The translations under genes were made by a program, and so were the position numbers. A DNA stretch of 53,489 nucleotides from Nymphaea colorata (lineage: Eukaryota; Streptophyta; Magnoliopsida; Nymphaeales; Nymphaeaceae): the NCBI RefSeq assembly GCF_008831285.2, contig NW_022204971.1, forward strand, positions 1 to 53,489, read 5' to 3'. The stretch's first letter is position 1. Every line of letters begins with the position of its first letter. The notes beneath the pieces are model-generated. The model ran no database searches, was not told where the DNA came from, and saw nothing but the letters and a program-made list of their open reading frames with translations. Positions 12,085 to 22,760 of the stretch are shown here, in pieces.

Positions 12085-12957
12085 ATGCACCATAGCAAGT
12101 CGGTGAAGACTTTCAACCTGGCGACTAATCTCTGCGACTACAGTCAGGAGGCATCGGCGGGAGTGCGAGAACGGTTGCGCCTGCACACCAACCTGTTCGA
12201 CCAGGAGGCACCGGAACGCAGCAAAATTATTCGCTTTGAGGAGCAAAGAGCCTATGATTATGTGGGAGTGAAGGAACTGAAAGCCTACTACGAACGCGCC
12301 AGAAGAGTCAGCAAGGATAAACGAAAAGATACCATGACTATCAGCATGGGAATCTCAAGACACTCGGTGGTGTCGCGTCAGGACGAAGAACTTTACAACA
12401 AGTGGCAGATTCTATAGCGAGTAGAAACCAAAATGGACCCTGTCCTCTCGCACAACAACTCAGTCCTCGAGAAAATCGACCTCAGCGAACGCCACACGCC
12501 GGCCCAAACGCCCCTCAGGCCCACTCCGCCCCTCAAACTCAAGACACGACGGACCGACTGCAGGCAAACCGACACCTCCAGCGTGCTCAGGATGCGGACC
12601 AACTTCCAGAACTACCAGGAGGGGTGGTCACGGGAGGAAAAAAGAGTAGAAAAAGCCAAGGGATTCCCCTCTCTTCTACGCCTAGCAACCGAATCCCGCT
12701 CGATGAGCCTAAAAAAAGCACTGGACTAGCAATCGTACAAGAAGGAGAACATCCCCACCCGGGAATGGGCTTCAGTGCTGCGAAACGAGAAATAATTGAA
12801 GAACATCTACGACCAGTCAGTCACCCGGTTCACCTAGAAAGGGTAACTGGGATTATCGGGCAAGAATAAGCTCGTGCTGGAGAAGGAGTGGCTGAGTCAG
12901 AAGGGAGATGAAGGGTATAAGTTCCAACTGATCAAGAAGCAGAAGTACGTGGCATGA
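12085..12957 (+). CDS. unknown protein, 290 residues
   Basis: One clean frame of 291 codons from ATG 12085 (MHHSKSVKTFNL) to TGA 12955-12957, containing several internal UAA/UAG sense codons and no break. The N-terminal third is charged and helical (REQRAYDYVGVKELKAYYERAR-like), the middle is Pro/Thr/Arg-rich, and the C-terminus is a basic helix-forming region ending KKQKYVA. A TATA-like stretch (tataatatccctta) lies about 35 bp upstream of the ATG. No family is recognised. It is followed by the SUMO gene in the same direction. Confidence 0.65.
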
Positions 12958-13144
12958 TTGTTTTAATTATATGGTCACCACATCCCCAACGCATCGCAAA
13001 AACATTTAAACCCCCAACGAGATAGAAACCACCAAAGACACTCCTTGCAGGCATCCTGGGAGGAATATGGAAGGCATGGGAGAGAGTTGATGCGGGCCCC
13101 TATAAATGCAGTTCGATTTAGTTTGTATAATAATTCACAACACC

Positions 13145-13454
13145 ATGACTGCCACCGCACCAGCTCCCGAGCAGCTCAACCTCAAAGTCAAAAGCCAGGT
13201 AGTTCCCACCTCATTTAGGACGGATAGGAGGTCTTCTTCAAGATCAAAAACACCACCCAGCTGAAGAAACTCATGGATGCCTATTGCCAACGCCAGAGCG
13301 TAAACCCTCCCTCACCTAGCTCAATATCACCAACGTGAGATTTCTATTCGACGGCGAGAGACTGCACGAAGGCCAGACCCCCAAGGACCTGGGCATGGAA
13401 AATGGAGACGAAATCGACGTGGTCATCGAGCAAGTCGGAGGAGCACAGCTTTGA
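13145..13454 (+). CDS. SUMO (small ubiquitin-like modifier) precursor
   Basis: Protein modifier conjugated to lysines by the E1/Ubc9 pathway. 89 residues: a short flexible head, then [50 protein letters not shown] and [15 protein letters not shown], which is the SUMO beta-grasp signature. It ends GG-AQL, so a SENP-type protease must remove three residues to expose the di-glycine. Two introns of exactly 20 nt (13199-13218 and 13300-13319) leave 270 coding bases = 90 codons with TGA at 13452-13454; this exact fit is one of the best proofs of the tiny-intron model. Convergent with the kinase gene on the other strand (stop at 13559). Confidence 0.96.
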
Positions 13455-13558
13455 TAGTCTTTCAGGATAACACAACTAAGTGTTTTTAAATACAGGCGGC
13501 AGCCCTATCCGCAGGGACGGCGGGACTTAGGAAGGGTCTAAATATTATGGGAGGATGA

Positions 13559-15113
13559 TCAAGTTTTTTTCCAGGGGAAGCCAGGCGCGATGGTCTGGGT
13601 GGGCGGCTGCTGCAGAGAGCTGTTGAAGGATTGGTGGTTGGGACTGCGCTGCTCGATGAAGTAGCCAGGCCCGACTGGTTTGGTGAAGTTGGCCTGGAAG
13701 GCGGGAGGCGGGGGCGGGTTAGGCGGGAAGTGCTTGGCGGTCGTCATCGAAGCGTTGGGATTGGGGAACTGGTAGGCGTTGGAGTTCAGAGGATTGCTCT
13801 GCTGGTGCGTGGGAGGCACCTGCATGGAACTGTTGAACTGGTGCGGGTTTTGCTGGAAACCGGTGGGGAGACCGGCAGGGGGATGAAGCTGGGAGGCATC
13901 TGCTTCATCACTGGACTCTTATCCCCGTCCGCTGGTTCTGCAAACTGGGAGGAACGTAAGGCTTAAACTCCTTCTTCTCCTCCTTTTTTCCTCCTTAGGC
14001 GCGTCCTTGGCTGGTTCCTTGGGTGTCTCTTTGGGGAATTCCTTCTTTTCAATCTTTTCCACAGTTTCTTCAAGCTTGTCAGTTTTGACATCTTTCTTGA
14101 CGTCTCCTTTTCGCTGGAGGAAATCGAACTTGCGCTATCCCTCTTTCTTTTGGTGAGATCTGCATTAATATCTACTTTTGCATCTTTATTGGCTTGGCGG
14201 GAACTTCCTCCTTCAAGTCCCTGAGGTCCTTGGGGAATTTGAATTACTTCGGCTTCTGTTCCTGTTTTACCTCCTGCTGTGCCTCCTTGGAAGTTCTTCC
14301 CTTCGTTTTCTTTGAAGTAGGGATGGTCGAAGATCTTGCTAATCTCCAGCCTATTTTCCGAATTCACTCTCAGTATCTTCTTGATGAGGTCTATTTCCAC
14401 GGAATCTATGTTGATCTTGCGTACCGAAGCGGTTGGAAAAATGAGGGGTTTTTTCATTTCAGCAATGACTTCCTCTCCAGTCTCTCCTCTAAAGGGGGCA
14501 TAGCCCTGGATGAGCTCGAACAGCAAAATGCCCAAGCCCCAAATGTCTATCTTGTAGTCGTAGGGTTTTTTCTGGATCATCTCCGGCGCCATATATTCAA
14601 AAGTGCCGCAGAGGGTGGATCGGTACTCCAGGATGGAGGCGAACCCAAAGTCACAGAGCTTGGCGTGGTTATCCTTGGTGATGAGTATATTTTCGGGTTT
14701 GATATCGCGATGCATGTAGTTGTTTTGGTGGAGGTAGCGAACGGCTTCGCAGATGTCTCTGAAGTAGCGTTTGACGAGCTGTTTGCTGAGCTGGCCGTAG
14801 CCGAACTTGATCTTCTCGTTGAGACTTCCGCCGGAGGCGTATTCGAGCACCATGTAGGTGGTGTTTTTCTCCTTCTCGTAGTAGTAGTTGATGAGCTTGA
14901 TGATGTTGGGGTGGTTCAACTTGTGGTGCACGTCGATCTCCTCCTTGGCGTTTTTGTTGTAGATCTATATCCAGCCGCAAGTACCATCTTTATCGCCACC
15001 ACCTCCCCGTTCTCGGTGTTGCGCGCCAGCTTCACCTAACCGTAGGAACCGAAACCCACGATCTACACCTTGCCCGTCTCGTTCTTCAGGAATTAGTAGC
15101 ACTCGTCCTTCAT
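13559..15113 (-). CDS. serine/threonine protein kinase with low-complexity tail
   Basis: ATG at 15113 (MKDECYEFLKNE). Kinase domain fills residues ~15-275: glycine loop GFGSYGEVKLA, VAIKM lysine, HRDIKPEN, DFGFAS, activation segment STLCGTFEYMAPEM, and DIWGLGILLFELIQG. A 20-nt intron at 14965-14984 sits right after VAIKM. The domain resembles the Aurora/PLK/AGC neighbourhood, without decisive subfamily marks. The tail is Lys/Glu-rich (KTDKLEETVEKIEKKEFPKE) then Pro/Asn/Gln-rich (PPSLQNQRTG, QQSNPLNSNAYQFPNPN) and ends at TGA 13561-13559. Frame breaks fall in poly-A/G runs of the tail. Total about 510 residues. Confidence 0.92.
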
Positions 15114-15259
15114 ATGCAATTATTATAAACCAAACTTACCAGAATGCCACCATCATACTCGGCAATGGCCTTGGTGGACAGGAGGATAGGCGTGGGACTG
15201 TAGGGAGGAATTGGATAATTTTATTGTGTATATTGTTATTGGGATGCACTCTTTAATCG

Positions 15260-15941
15260 ATGGCTTCGTTTGATTTCGCAATTTTATTACAACAGATGAA
15301 AGAGGAGCTCTCCTTCCACCGCAAGCACTACTCCAACTCCATCAAGCGCATCCTCCCGCCTGTCCACTCGCCCACAACCCGGAAAGCCCTCCCAAGGCAG
15401 CCACCCTCCCCCTCCGTCCCCCAAAAGCCGCAAGAAACAGATGGGGATCGATAAATATAAATAAAAAGAGGCCTCCTACGAGAGGATGGTGGATGAGCTG
15501 ATGAGGAGCACGTGGAGGAGGAGAGGATTCCCCTGCAGATGACCAAACTGCAGATCAAGCGGCATTATAAGAATTATAGGATTATTAATTCTGACCCCAC
15601 CCACCCCTCACCAAAAATGAGAAGGCAATCGATAAGACACCCCACAAGGACGGCTCCAGCGACTCCATCGTCCATCACGACAGCCACAGAAACCGAAAAT
15701 AAATGAAATTCGCATCGTGCAGTCCTTATTGCACTAAAAAAAGAAATCCAAACGTTCTCTCCTCTAATTACCCACCATCCTAAAATACGACAGGAATACC
15801 GCTCTCGATCCTGCGGTCATCAACAACAACAGCAGCATTCTATCTCACAAATCGGGCCACTCCTTGGCCTTGTAGCAGAGCTTCTAGGAGATGCGGCGGA
15901 AGTTCATCAAGAAGTACGTGAGGTCGCACACGGAGGGGTGA
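15260..15941 (+). CDS. small unknown protein (~225 residues)
   Basis: ATG 15260 opens MASFDFAILLQQMKEELSFH, then a Pro/Ser-rich stretch, then EASYERMVDEL and RIPLQMTKLQIKRHYKNYR, and a good C-terminus SFEEMRRKFIKKYVRSHTEG before TGA 15939-15941. At least four frame switches separate these coding-looking pieces, each compatible with a missing base, so the exact sequence is uncertain. Its start is head-to-head with the kinase (146 bp apart). No domain recognised. Confidence 0.5.
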
Positions 15942-15994
15942 TATGATCTATATCTATCTTGCAATTGGGAGTAATTTGCGTTATAATATTCCGA

Positions 15995-16771
15995 ATGGAA
16001 GAAGCGAAGCTCTTGAAGACCAGCAGCAACAGGGAGCCACTCCTCGTCGACTCCTCCGCACTGTACCAGCAGTGCCAGGACCAGCTCGAAAGATTGAACG
16101 AGCAACTCGCCCACTTCATCGCATGCCAACGCAACGCAAAACTCAACCGCATCATCCCCACCATCTCCACCCTCAACCGAGAAATCACCCAAATCCAAAC
16201 CAGCATCAACCACGAAGTCACCCTCGAGGAAAGCACCTCCCAGAAACAGATACTGCTGCAGAAGAAAGAAGCACTCATCAGCAGCATCCAGCTCCACTCC
16301 AGACGCATCGAAAAGTACAAGAAACAGATGATCATGCTCAGCATCAACCAGGAAGAACTCATGCGCGAGTTCTAAGAGAACCAGAAGATCATCAACGAAA
16401 AGGAAATGACCTGCTCCGTCGTGTCCAAAAGCAAGTCCAAAAGCAAGGAAAAGGAACGCCTTGAGAAGAAGACCAGCATGCCTTCGCTATTCTCGCAGAA
16501 GTATAGCAGACTGGAGACCAATAGGAGCTCCATGGGAGAACCCCACGATGGCGAGTCCAGGTGGGCGAAGATAGACAAAATGCTCGACAGACTGGCGGGA
16601 CTGCAGTTCAATGGACTTTCTAAGGCCTTGGTGGAACTGGCAAAGCGAGAAAACGGGACAATAAAGGGCGTCTTCCGCAACTATAAGACCAACGATAAGA
16701 TAACCGAATTCGCCAAGTCCCACTAGGTGCGTCATGAGCTTTCCCTCCTGATGAAGCCCAAGAAAAAGTGA
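15995..16771 (+). CDS. coiled-coil protein, 258 residues
   Basis: Clean 259-codon frame from ATG 15995 (MEEAKLLKTSSNREPLL) to TGA 16769-16771. Residues ~20-135 are a strong heptad region (LYQQCQDQLERLNEQLAHF, KQILLQKKEALISSIQLHSR), followed by a Ser/Lys repeat (SKSKSKSKEKERLEKK) and a C-terminal helical part ending MKPKKK. No introns or breaks. Only 53 bp separate it from the stop of the preceding gene. The stop lies in TGAGCATGATC, the same 11 bases as at 21436. No family recognised. Confidence 0.7.
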
Positions 16772-16862
16772 GCATGATCTTGATCTTTTTTACTACTGCT
16801 TGCATGGGATGCGATAATGGTGGATACTTCTATTTGCAAATAGTAACGATGGGTTGATATTA

Positions 16863-17844
16863 TCACTTGAAACGCATCATCTTTGCCACTTCGGTAAGAA
16901 ACTTGTCCTTTTCCTGCTTGCTAGATTAGGGATCTGCTATCTTCACCTTCGCTTTACCACTTTTTGGTTATTATTACAGAGAAGGTAATGGCTCATTTGG
17001 TGGCTGGATGCATTAGATAGTCAATCTGTATGATACCCTCTTGCGCCTCACTGTTTCCAAGGGTTACAAGTAGTGTTCTCCTTTGTTGCGAAAGGGATTT
17101 CGATACTTAGTCTTTATCAATTTATCTTATCTTTCGGGAAGGTATGAAGCTCTGGTGCTCTCTTTGAGTTTGTAAAGCGTTGATTTCTTATCTATTTTGG
17201 GGAATTGTGAGTAAATTTGGTCATTTTTAGACTTTTATCCTTGAGTGATTTCCCATTTCTGCAGTTATTCTCCTCGTTGGTGAGGGTATTGAGCCTCAGA
17301 ACAACAGTCTTGCCTTAGATCTTGGCCAGACTGACTAGCCCGGGGTGCGAGCTGTGCTGTGTGTGCCGATGCTTCTGCACTATTTGCTTCTTGGGGATGC
17401 AGAAGTGAGTGTGCTAGCTGGTTTAAGTTTCCAGCTGCTCGTCCTTGAGCAGGTAATGCAAGCGAGCCTTGAGATGCCTGCAGTTCTCGCCCTCCATCCT
17501 CTAGTTTCGGACGAGAGCGTACTCTTCCAGGTTGCCATGGCTGAGCCTCATGGACATAAAATTTTGGGTGCGGAATTTGGCATAGAGATTCCTTTCCATC
17601 CTGAAGGTGGGTTTCCTATCTCTATCGTTGAAGCCAAACTGGTGATCAATTTAGTAGGTAGTGTTTCTAATCCTTTTCTTGTGATTAGTATCCTTGTCGA
17701 TTTCTGCTTCCGGGCGAAAGAAGGTGGGTTCTTCGAAGGGATTGGCTTCGCAATTTTCCAGTTGCTCTTTGATCCTATCCTAGATATCGTCCTGCTGGTA
17801 GTTCCGCCGAACGCCTTCCTATTTTTATGCTAGCAATATTCCAT
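16863..17844 (-). CDS. unknown charged protein (~325 residues)
   Basis: ATG at 17844 (MEYCEHKNRKAFGG) leads, after one missing base near 17806, into a long continuous frame: NYQQDDIEDRIKEQ, NPFEEPTFFRPEAEIDKD, QFGFNDRDRKPTFRMERNL, RLSHGNLEEYALVRN. The C-terminus ends KFLTEVAKMMRFK at TGA 16865-16863, with one or two frame changes around 17080-17130. Basic and His-rich in the second half. No recognisable domain. Convergent with the preceding plus-strand gene (91 bp between stops) and divergent from the gene at 17964. Confidence 0.6.
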
Positions 17845-17963
17845 AATATAGAATTAGAATTATTAACCATTATTAACCACTTTAAACCATCATTACTAAC
17901 TCCTGCGCGGTTGGATTGCCTGTGGAGTGGGTTATAATTGATTGATTGGTAGTTATTATTTGA

Positions 17964-19147
17964 ATGGAGAACGATGTGGAGATTTAGGAGCTGGCCAGGA
18001 TCAACCAGGAGAAGAACGAAAAATTGCAGAAGATGAAGATGAATATCGAGAAATTGCAGCTCAATATGATGGCCAAGAAATTTGCCTCCAACCACTCCAA
18101 CTAGCCATCGCGCCCGAACGACAGCCCATCACCATCGCCACCACTACGAGAAAGAATACTCCTCCACCAGTCCCATCAACACGGAAAAGGAATTCGCATT
18201 CAATTCCAACCTCTTCAGCACATCAGCAACGAGTCACGGCCCATCCTCGACAACGAAAGCGCAGTCAGCAACTTCTCATCAGTCTCCAACATCAACAACA
18301 TCCTCAACGCCCGCCAACCGCCGCCCCCGATCATCACCAACCTCAGCAACAACATGAGCAATTACTCCAAACCATTCGAAAGGACGAATGAAGCTCCCAC
18401 CAAGAGGGAAAACAAACTGCTCAGCTAAATCGACAGCCTGCTTGAGAGATCCAAGAGGGCCACCAAAATGCCTATCAAATCGTATGAAAAGTACGTGGAT
18501 ATAGCTGAGGCCAAGTCAGGAGAGGATTTCAGCGGAATAGAGGAAGTAGAGTCTTCCAGATACTCCGACAAGAAGAGCGTTGAGGTGACCACAACCAAGG
18601 CAAAACTGCATTAATACAAGAAACTAATTGACAGTCTGTAGGAGCTGCCAGAGCATAAGAACTCCTCCCATGAGTACAAGACCAGTAAAGATCTAAAAAG
18701 CTAACGGTCCCACTCCTCCAACCTATACCAATAGTAATCGCTATAGAGAGAGCAAACCTACCACAAGAAGTCAGCTCTCAGCAACCTCACAGACAACCAA
18801 AGCCAACTGGTGGAGTCAGCCGTCCCCAGACTGCCACCCCACCCTTCCAACAAGACAAACAAACCCCCCACTTCCTCAGTCGACCGCCACCGCGCACGCA
18901 TCCAGGAGGCCTTCAACTAAAAGAAGAAGCTGGAGAGCGAGCTAAAGCAGGACAATCTGGACGTAACAGAAATCGACCTGTAGCTGAGCGACGAATAGAG
19001 CGAGGAGTAGAGGAGGGAAAGAGAGAAATAGAAGTAAATCTAGAGGGAAAACAAGTTGAAAGTGGATGCACTGCTGCAGGAGAGGAAGAGCTGAAGGCCG
19101 AACTGCAGAGGATATAGAGGGAGCTGGCCTAGCTGTAGAGCGACTGA
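17964..19147 (+). CDS. coiled-coil / low-complexity protein (~394 residues)
   Basis: ATG 17964 (MENDVEI-E-ELARINQEKNEKL) starts with a coiled coil of ~35 residues, then a Ser/Asn/Pro-rich middle (SNFSSVSNINNILNAR), a Lys/Ser/Glu region and a highly charged C-terminal coiled coil (EAFNEKKKLESELKQDNLDV). The frame is essentially continuous across more than 1000 bases with about 15 UAA/UAG sense codons; one base is missing near 19090 before the end ELAELESD-TGA at 19145-19147. A local pair of compensating shifts around 18090-18210 is likely. No family recognised. Confidence 0.6.
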
Positions 19148-19189
19148 TTCTGCTATGAGTATATACTAGTATATAATCACTGTTAGAGC

Positions 19190-20063
19190 ATGGATTTAGA
19201 AATGAAGGCGGAAGAGCTGCTGAGGGTGGACCAGGAGGGCTTCCTCTGCTTCTCCGGCAGGGACTACCTGAGCAGTTCCGCCCCCACTGCCAGGAAAAGG
19301 GACTAGCGATGCTCACCAAGATAATGGCCACGCTGGGAGAACGATCCGCCACCGCCCAGAAGCTCAAGCAAGTCATCACCACTCCTGCTAAACTCTTCGG
19401 CTCCGACCAAAGAGTCTACCTTAAAGTGGCAGGCAGCAAGGCGCTGGGATTCATCAAGGTCGGATAGCGCAAGCTCTTCTACCACGATCAGGTAATATTT
19501 GCGTCTAGGCAGATGGGCAGCATTAAGGAACTACCCCCACCTGTGTGCTGGACTTCTACGTCCACTAGTCCTGCCAGCGGAGTGGCATCGGGAAGGTAGT
19601 TTTGCTTTAAGCAGGAACTATTTGAAAAATTCCTAAGAAGCGAGGAGCGGACGGCGGAACGCCTGGCGTATGATCGCCCCTCAGAGAAGCTGATCGGTTT
19701 CCTCAAGAAGCACTACAACCTGAGCGGATACATTGCGCAAAACAACAACTACGTCATCTTCGATCGCTTCTTCGCAAAGAACGACAAACCCAAACCCTCC
19801 CAGCAGTCCCCCAAGGAACCCAAGATCAGGCCAATGACCGAAAAGTCACCAACAGCAGGCAAAAGTAGGAAGAGGAAGTTAAAAAGCTAACAAACCAGGT
19901 GGGAAGCCTATCTGTGGAGCCAGTCGTCTCCTTCAAGGCGACCAAGGACCAAACCAAATCAAGTTTCGGCTGTCCTTGGGCAATTGAGTAGAAGGTGGTT
20001 TTAAGACCTCTTCCAACGCATACGGAAGCACTACCACCGATGATGATCTTTTCAGGTCAGTGA
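19190..20063 (+). CDS. alpha-tubulin N-acetyltransferase (MEC-17/ATAT type)
   Basis: Acetylates Lys40 of alpha-tubulin inside microtubules, a mark of cilia. Diagnostic stretches: KALGFIKVGERKLFYHD, TCVLDFYVHESCQRSGIGK, ELFEKFLRSE and LAYDRPSEKLIGFLKKHYNL, then NNNYVIFDRFF. This matches the family core throughout. Two introns: 19492-19508 (17 nt) and 19596-19614 (19 nt, or 16 nt ending at 19611). The TAG at 19566-19568 stands at the Glu of FYVHES. One frame break lies near 19262 and others in the Lys/Pro/Ser-rich C-terminal tail, so the exact stop (20061-20063) is uncertain. About 280 residues. Confidence 0.94.
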
Positions 20064-20143
20064 AGCCCTGTGTTTCAATCGCCCTCACTCCTACTATAAT
20101 TATTAGCCATGGTGGATTTTATGATTGTTTATGGGATGTGCGA

Positions 20144-20607
20144 TCAGTAAAAGGCGTCCTCGGGAGGTTGCTTCAATCCCTTGTTGCCGACCATCTCGTT
20201 CTTGAGAGCCACCAGGATGTTCTCGATGGTGGTGTCTCCTTCCAGGCCTTCAGCAGGGCTAGATTCTCGACTCTTCCGTTGGCCTGGTTCACCGAGGGCA
20301 GGTTCACCTTGTTGCTGAAGACCACGGTTGGCGGCTTCGATGGGTATTCAGGCCCGCACACGATTTGCAAACTGTAAATGCGGTTCTCGAAGTTAGTCTC
20401 AATCGCAAAGACAGTACCTTGAAGGGACCGAGGATGGTTCCGTTCCAGTAGGTGAGCGTCATGTCGTCGGCTACTTTAGTGCAGAGCTACCCTGGGCAAG
20501 GCCATAGCTGATATTCTGGTCGCCTTGAGCCTTTTCTCCCTTTTCGAGCTCCTCCAGGAGTCTAAACTTGCGTACGATGCCTAAGTGATTGGATGTTTAC
20601 TTGTCAT
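20144..20607 (-). CDS. ubiquitin-conjugating E2 variant (UEV/MMS2 type)
   Basis: Catalytically inactive E2 fold that pairs with Ubc13 to build Lys63 ubiquitin chains. 134 residues, as in MMS2/UBE2V. Visible: RKFRLLEELEKGEKA, ISYGLAQADDMTLTYWNGTI, LGPFKTNFENRIYSLQI, CGPEYPSKPPTVVFSNKVNL, and the tail NKGLKQPPEDAFY. There is no active-site HPN...C motif; NQANGRVENLALLKAWK occupies that place, as expected for a UEV. Three introns of exactly 20 nt (20581-20600, 20471-20490, 20398-20417). One G is missing near 20206; adding it gives exactly 135 codons. ATG 20607, TGA 20146-20144. Confidence 0.94.
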
Positions 20608-20760
20608 AACACCACGATGATTATATCCTGAAAATAAATATTGAAAATGGTGCGGGCGGCCGCTTAAAGCACGCCCCCTCTCATAGACATAATTTGACAT
20701 TTATTTTCGGGAAAAGTAACCGAGGCGGATAATTGTTCGATCCACTGATAATTATATTAG

Positions 20761-21438
20761 ATGTCGAAGGTGAAAGTCAAATTCAACTACGGCAACGATC
20801 ACGTCGTCTCGGTACAAGTCGCTCCATCAAGGTCAATGAAACCCATAAAGGACCTTTCAACTGGGGAAATTTAGCTGAGATTCCGCCTCAAACGCAAAGA
20901 CATAACCACCCAGGATCAGCCCGCTCCTTCGCCCCCAAAGGACCAGTCCACCGTGGAATCGTTAAGGAAAAAGCGGAATAGAGAAGCCCGCTCTGAATAC
21001 CTACAAATCTGCAGAGACCTACCTTCAGTAAACGCATTAGACTCAGTTAAAAAGCAACCCCCGCGAAGAACCAATAAAGAAGAAGTCGACTATTGAGGAA
21101 CCGATCAAGAAGAAGCCGACCTTTGTGATCTAAGATTTGAACGAGGCTGATTTTAGTCAGGTCTAGCCGCTGGAAAAATAGCAGATAAAATCTGAAGTAA
21201 ACGGCAACAATAAAGCGGAATAGCCAGTAATCGTAAATTTCCCACCACTTAGAAAGCTCCATCCTACAAGATCCCTCCCAAGGCAGGCGGAAAGGGAAAA
21301 AAAGAATATATAAAGGGCGATAATGCCGAAAAATACCTATACAGCGGCATTCCCGAGAAGGACGAGGATGAATTCGTGGGATGCTTTGGTTGCATGCGTC
21401 GCAAGCCAAGGACCTACAGCGTCGAGAAGGCCAGATGA
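20761..21438 (+). CDS. unknown protein with short beta-like head (~218 residues)
   Basis: ATG 20761 gives MSKVKVKFNYGNDHVVS, then a 20-nt intron at 20812-20831, then a basic/Pro-rich section (RLKRKDITTQDQPAPSPPKD), a Lys/Glu section (EEPIKKKSTIEEPIKKKPTF) and a Cys-containing end DEFVGCFGCMRRKPRTYSVE before TGA 21436-21438. The head might be a PB1-like strand but is too short to call. Two or three missing bases (near 20875, 21060, 21245) are needed. Its stop sits in TGAGCATGATC, as at 16769. Confidence 0.55.
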
Positions 21439-21496
21439 GCATGATCCATTTATTTATGCATTGCCCCATTTATACCTCACTTAAGATAATAATAAG

Positions 21497-22693
21497 ATGA
21501 AGCTGGTAAACGGATTCCTCAATTTGTTCCACCGCAAACACAGGTTCAGTCCCTAGTACGAGACCCTCAGCAGACTCAAGAAGATCATGTTCTTCGGAGC
21601 CACTGGCTTCGTACTGGCGCTGTCGGCCTCCAAGTTCATCCAAGCATCGCTGATTACTCCTTCGAGCCCACCGAGGAGAACAAACTGATGATCAAACTCA
21701 ATCCCGCCCTCTAAAGAGTAAGGCTTGTGCAATTAGAGCGTTTACAATCCCAACTTGATCATGGTGGCTGGAGTGCTCCAGCGACTCTACGCCAAGTACA
21801 GGGAGGAAGAGCCTTACCTAAGGACTATTGAGGAAGAGGTGGAGGGAGAGAAGCTAGAAGTAGTTTATTTGCACGATAAGGCCACCCACAACCAAAAAAA
21901 GCCAAAAAGGGCATTCCGCTGTCTTTGTGGTGGCAGGCAGCGAGGGCCTTGACAACACAGCCAAGCATCTCATGCTGGTCGCCTACAATCTCGGATTCCG
22001 CACCATCGCAGTTGACCCCTCTGACCTGCACGATAGATAAAATTGGCCGGATCGTTTAGCACTACCGCAGAAGTACCCCCGCGAGAAGGTCTTCGGAATC
22101 GGCATTGAATACGGTGCTAACTTGCTGGTGAATGCAGCTGCAGACCATCCCAAGCTCTTCGATGGACTCGTATCGGTGGGAAACCCATTCGATTTGGCGA
22201 AAGCTGAAATAAACCTGCAAAACTCATGGGTTTGGCGGTTGCTTTACCTCGATATGCTGAAAGGTCGCTTGAAGAAGGGGAAAAAATAGGCAGCTGGCTC
22301 GCTTTTCTAGGTGGATAAGGCACTGTATGGGCTTTCCGATGAGCAAGTAATGGAATGGAAGCAAAAGCAATCCTCAATCAACGCAATCCCACGCCTACAG
22401 ACTCCTACGCTTTCCTGCAGTCCCACGAAGACCCCTTCTCACTGTATCCCCAATTTCACATAGGAAAATCGAAGGAGATGAGCGTTTCGAAAACTAACAT
22501 TGCCTATACGTGAGCACCCAACGTGGGGGGCACAACGAATGGTTCTAAAATCTATGGATGAACAGAGTAAACATGTATTCATTAAGTGGTTTTCCACTCC
22601 GATCCGCTATACCTGAAGCTGCTCCACGAGGAAACCATTCGGGACATTCTGCTGCAGGAATAGAAGAAAAAAGGGAAGGAGAAAGCGATTTGA
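21497..22693 (+). CDS. ABHD1/ABHD3-type alpha/beta hydrolase, catalytic Ser replaced
   Basis: About 400 residues: N-terminal membrane-anchor-like segment (RLKKIMFFGATGFVLALSAS), then VYNPNLIMVAGVLQRLYAKY, VFVVAGSEGLDNTAKHLML (oxyanion strand), NLGFRTIAVDPSDLHD, the nucleophile elbow, FDGLVSVGNPFDLAKAE, HEDPFSLYP (Asp loop) and TQRGGHNEWFENLW (catalytic His). Members hydrolyse or remodel medium-chain lipids. The elbow G-x-S-x-G reads G-I-E-Y-G (codon GAA near 22112), so the serine nucleophile is absent although Asp and His are kept. At least four missing bases. TGA 22691-22693. A pseudo-hydrolase or a changed activity is possible. Confidence 0.85.
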
Positions 22694-22760
22694 TAATACT
22701 AACTCAAATGCGTTATTATTATAGCAATGGCACATGCATGGAAGATTGGATTAGTAGTGA

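Noticed and set aside
14194-15039. 281-codon plus-strand open frame
   Set aside because: It is antisense to the kinase domain on the minus strand, whose motifs and 20-nt intron are unambiguous; the plus frame has no recognisable features.
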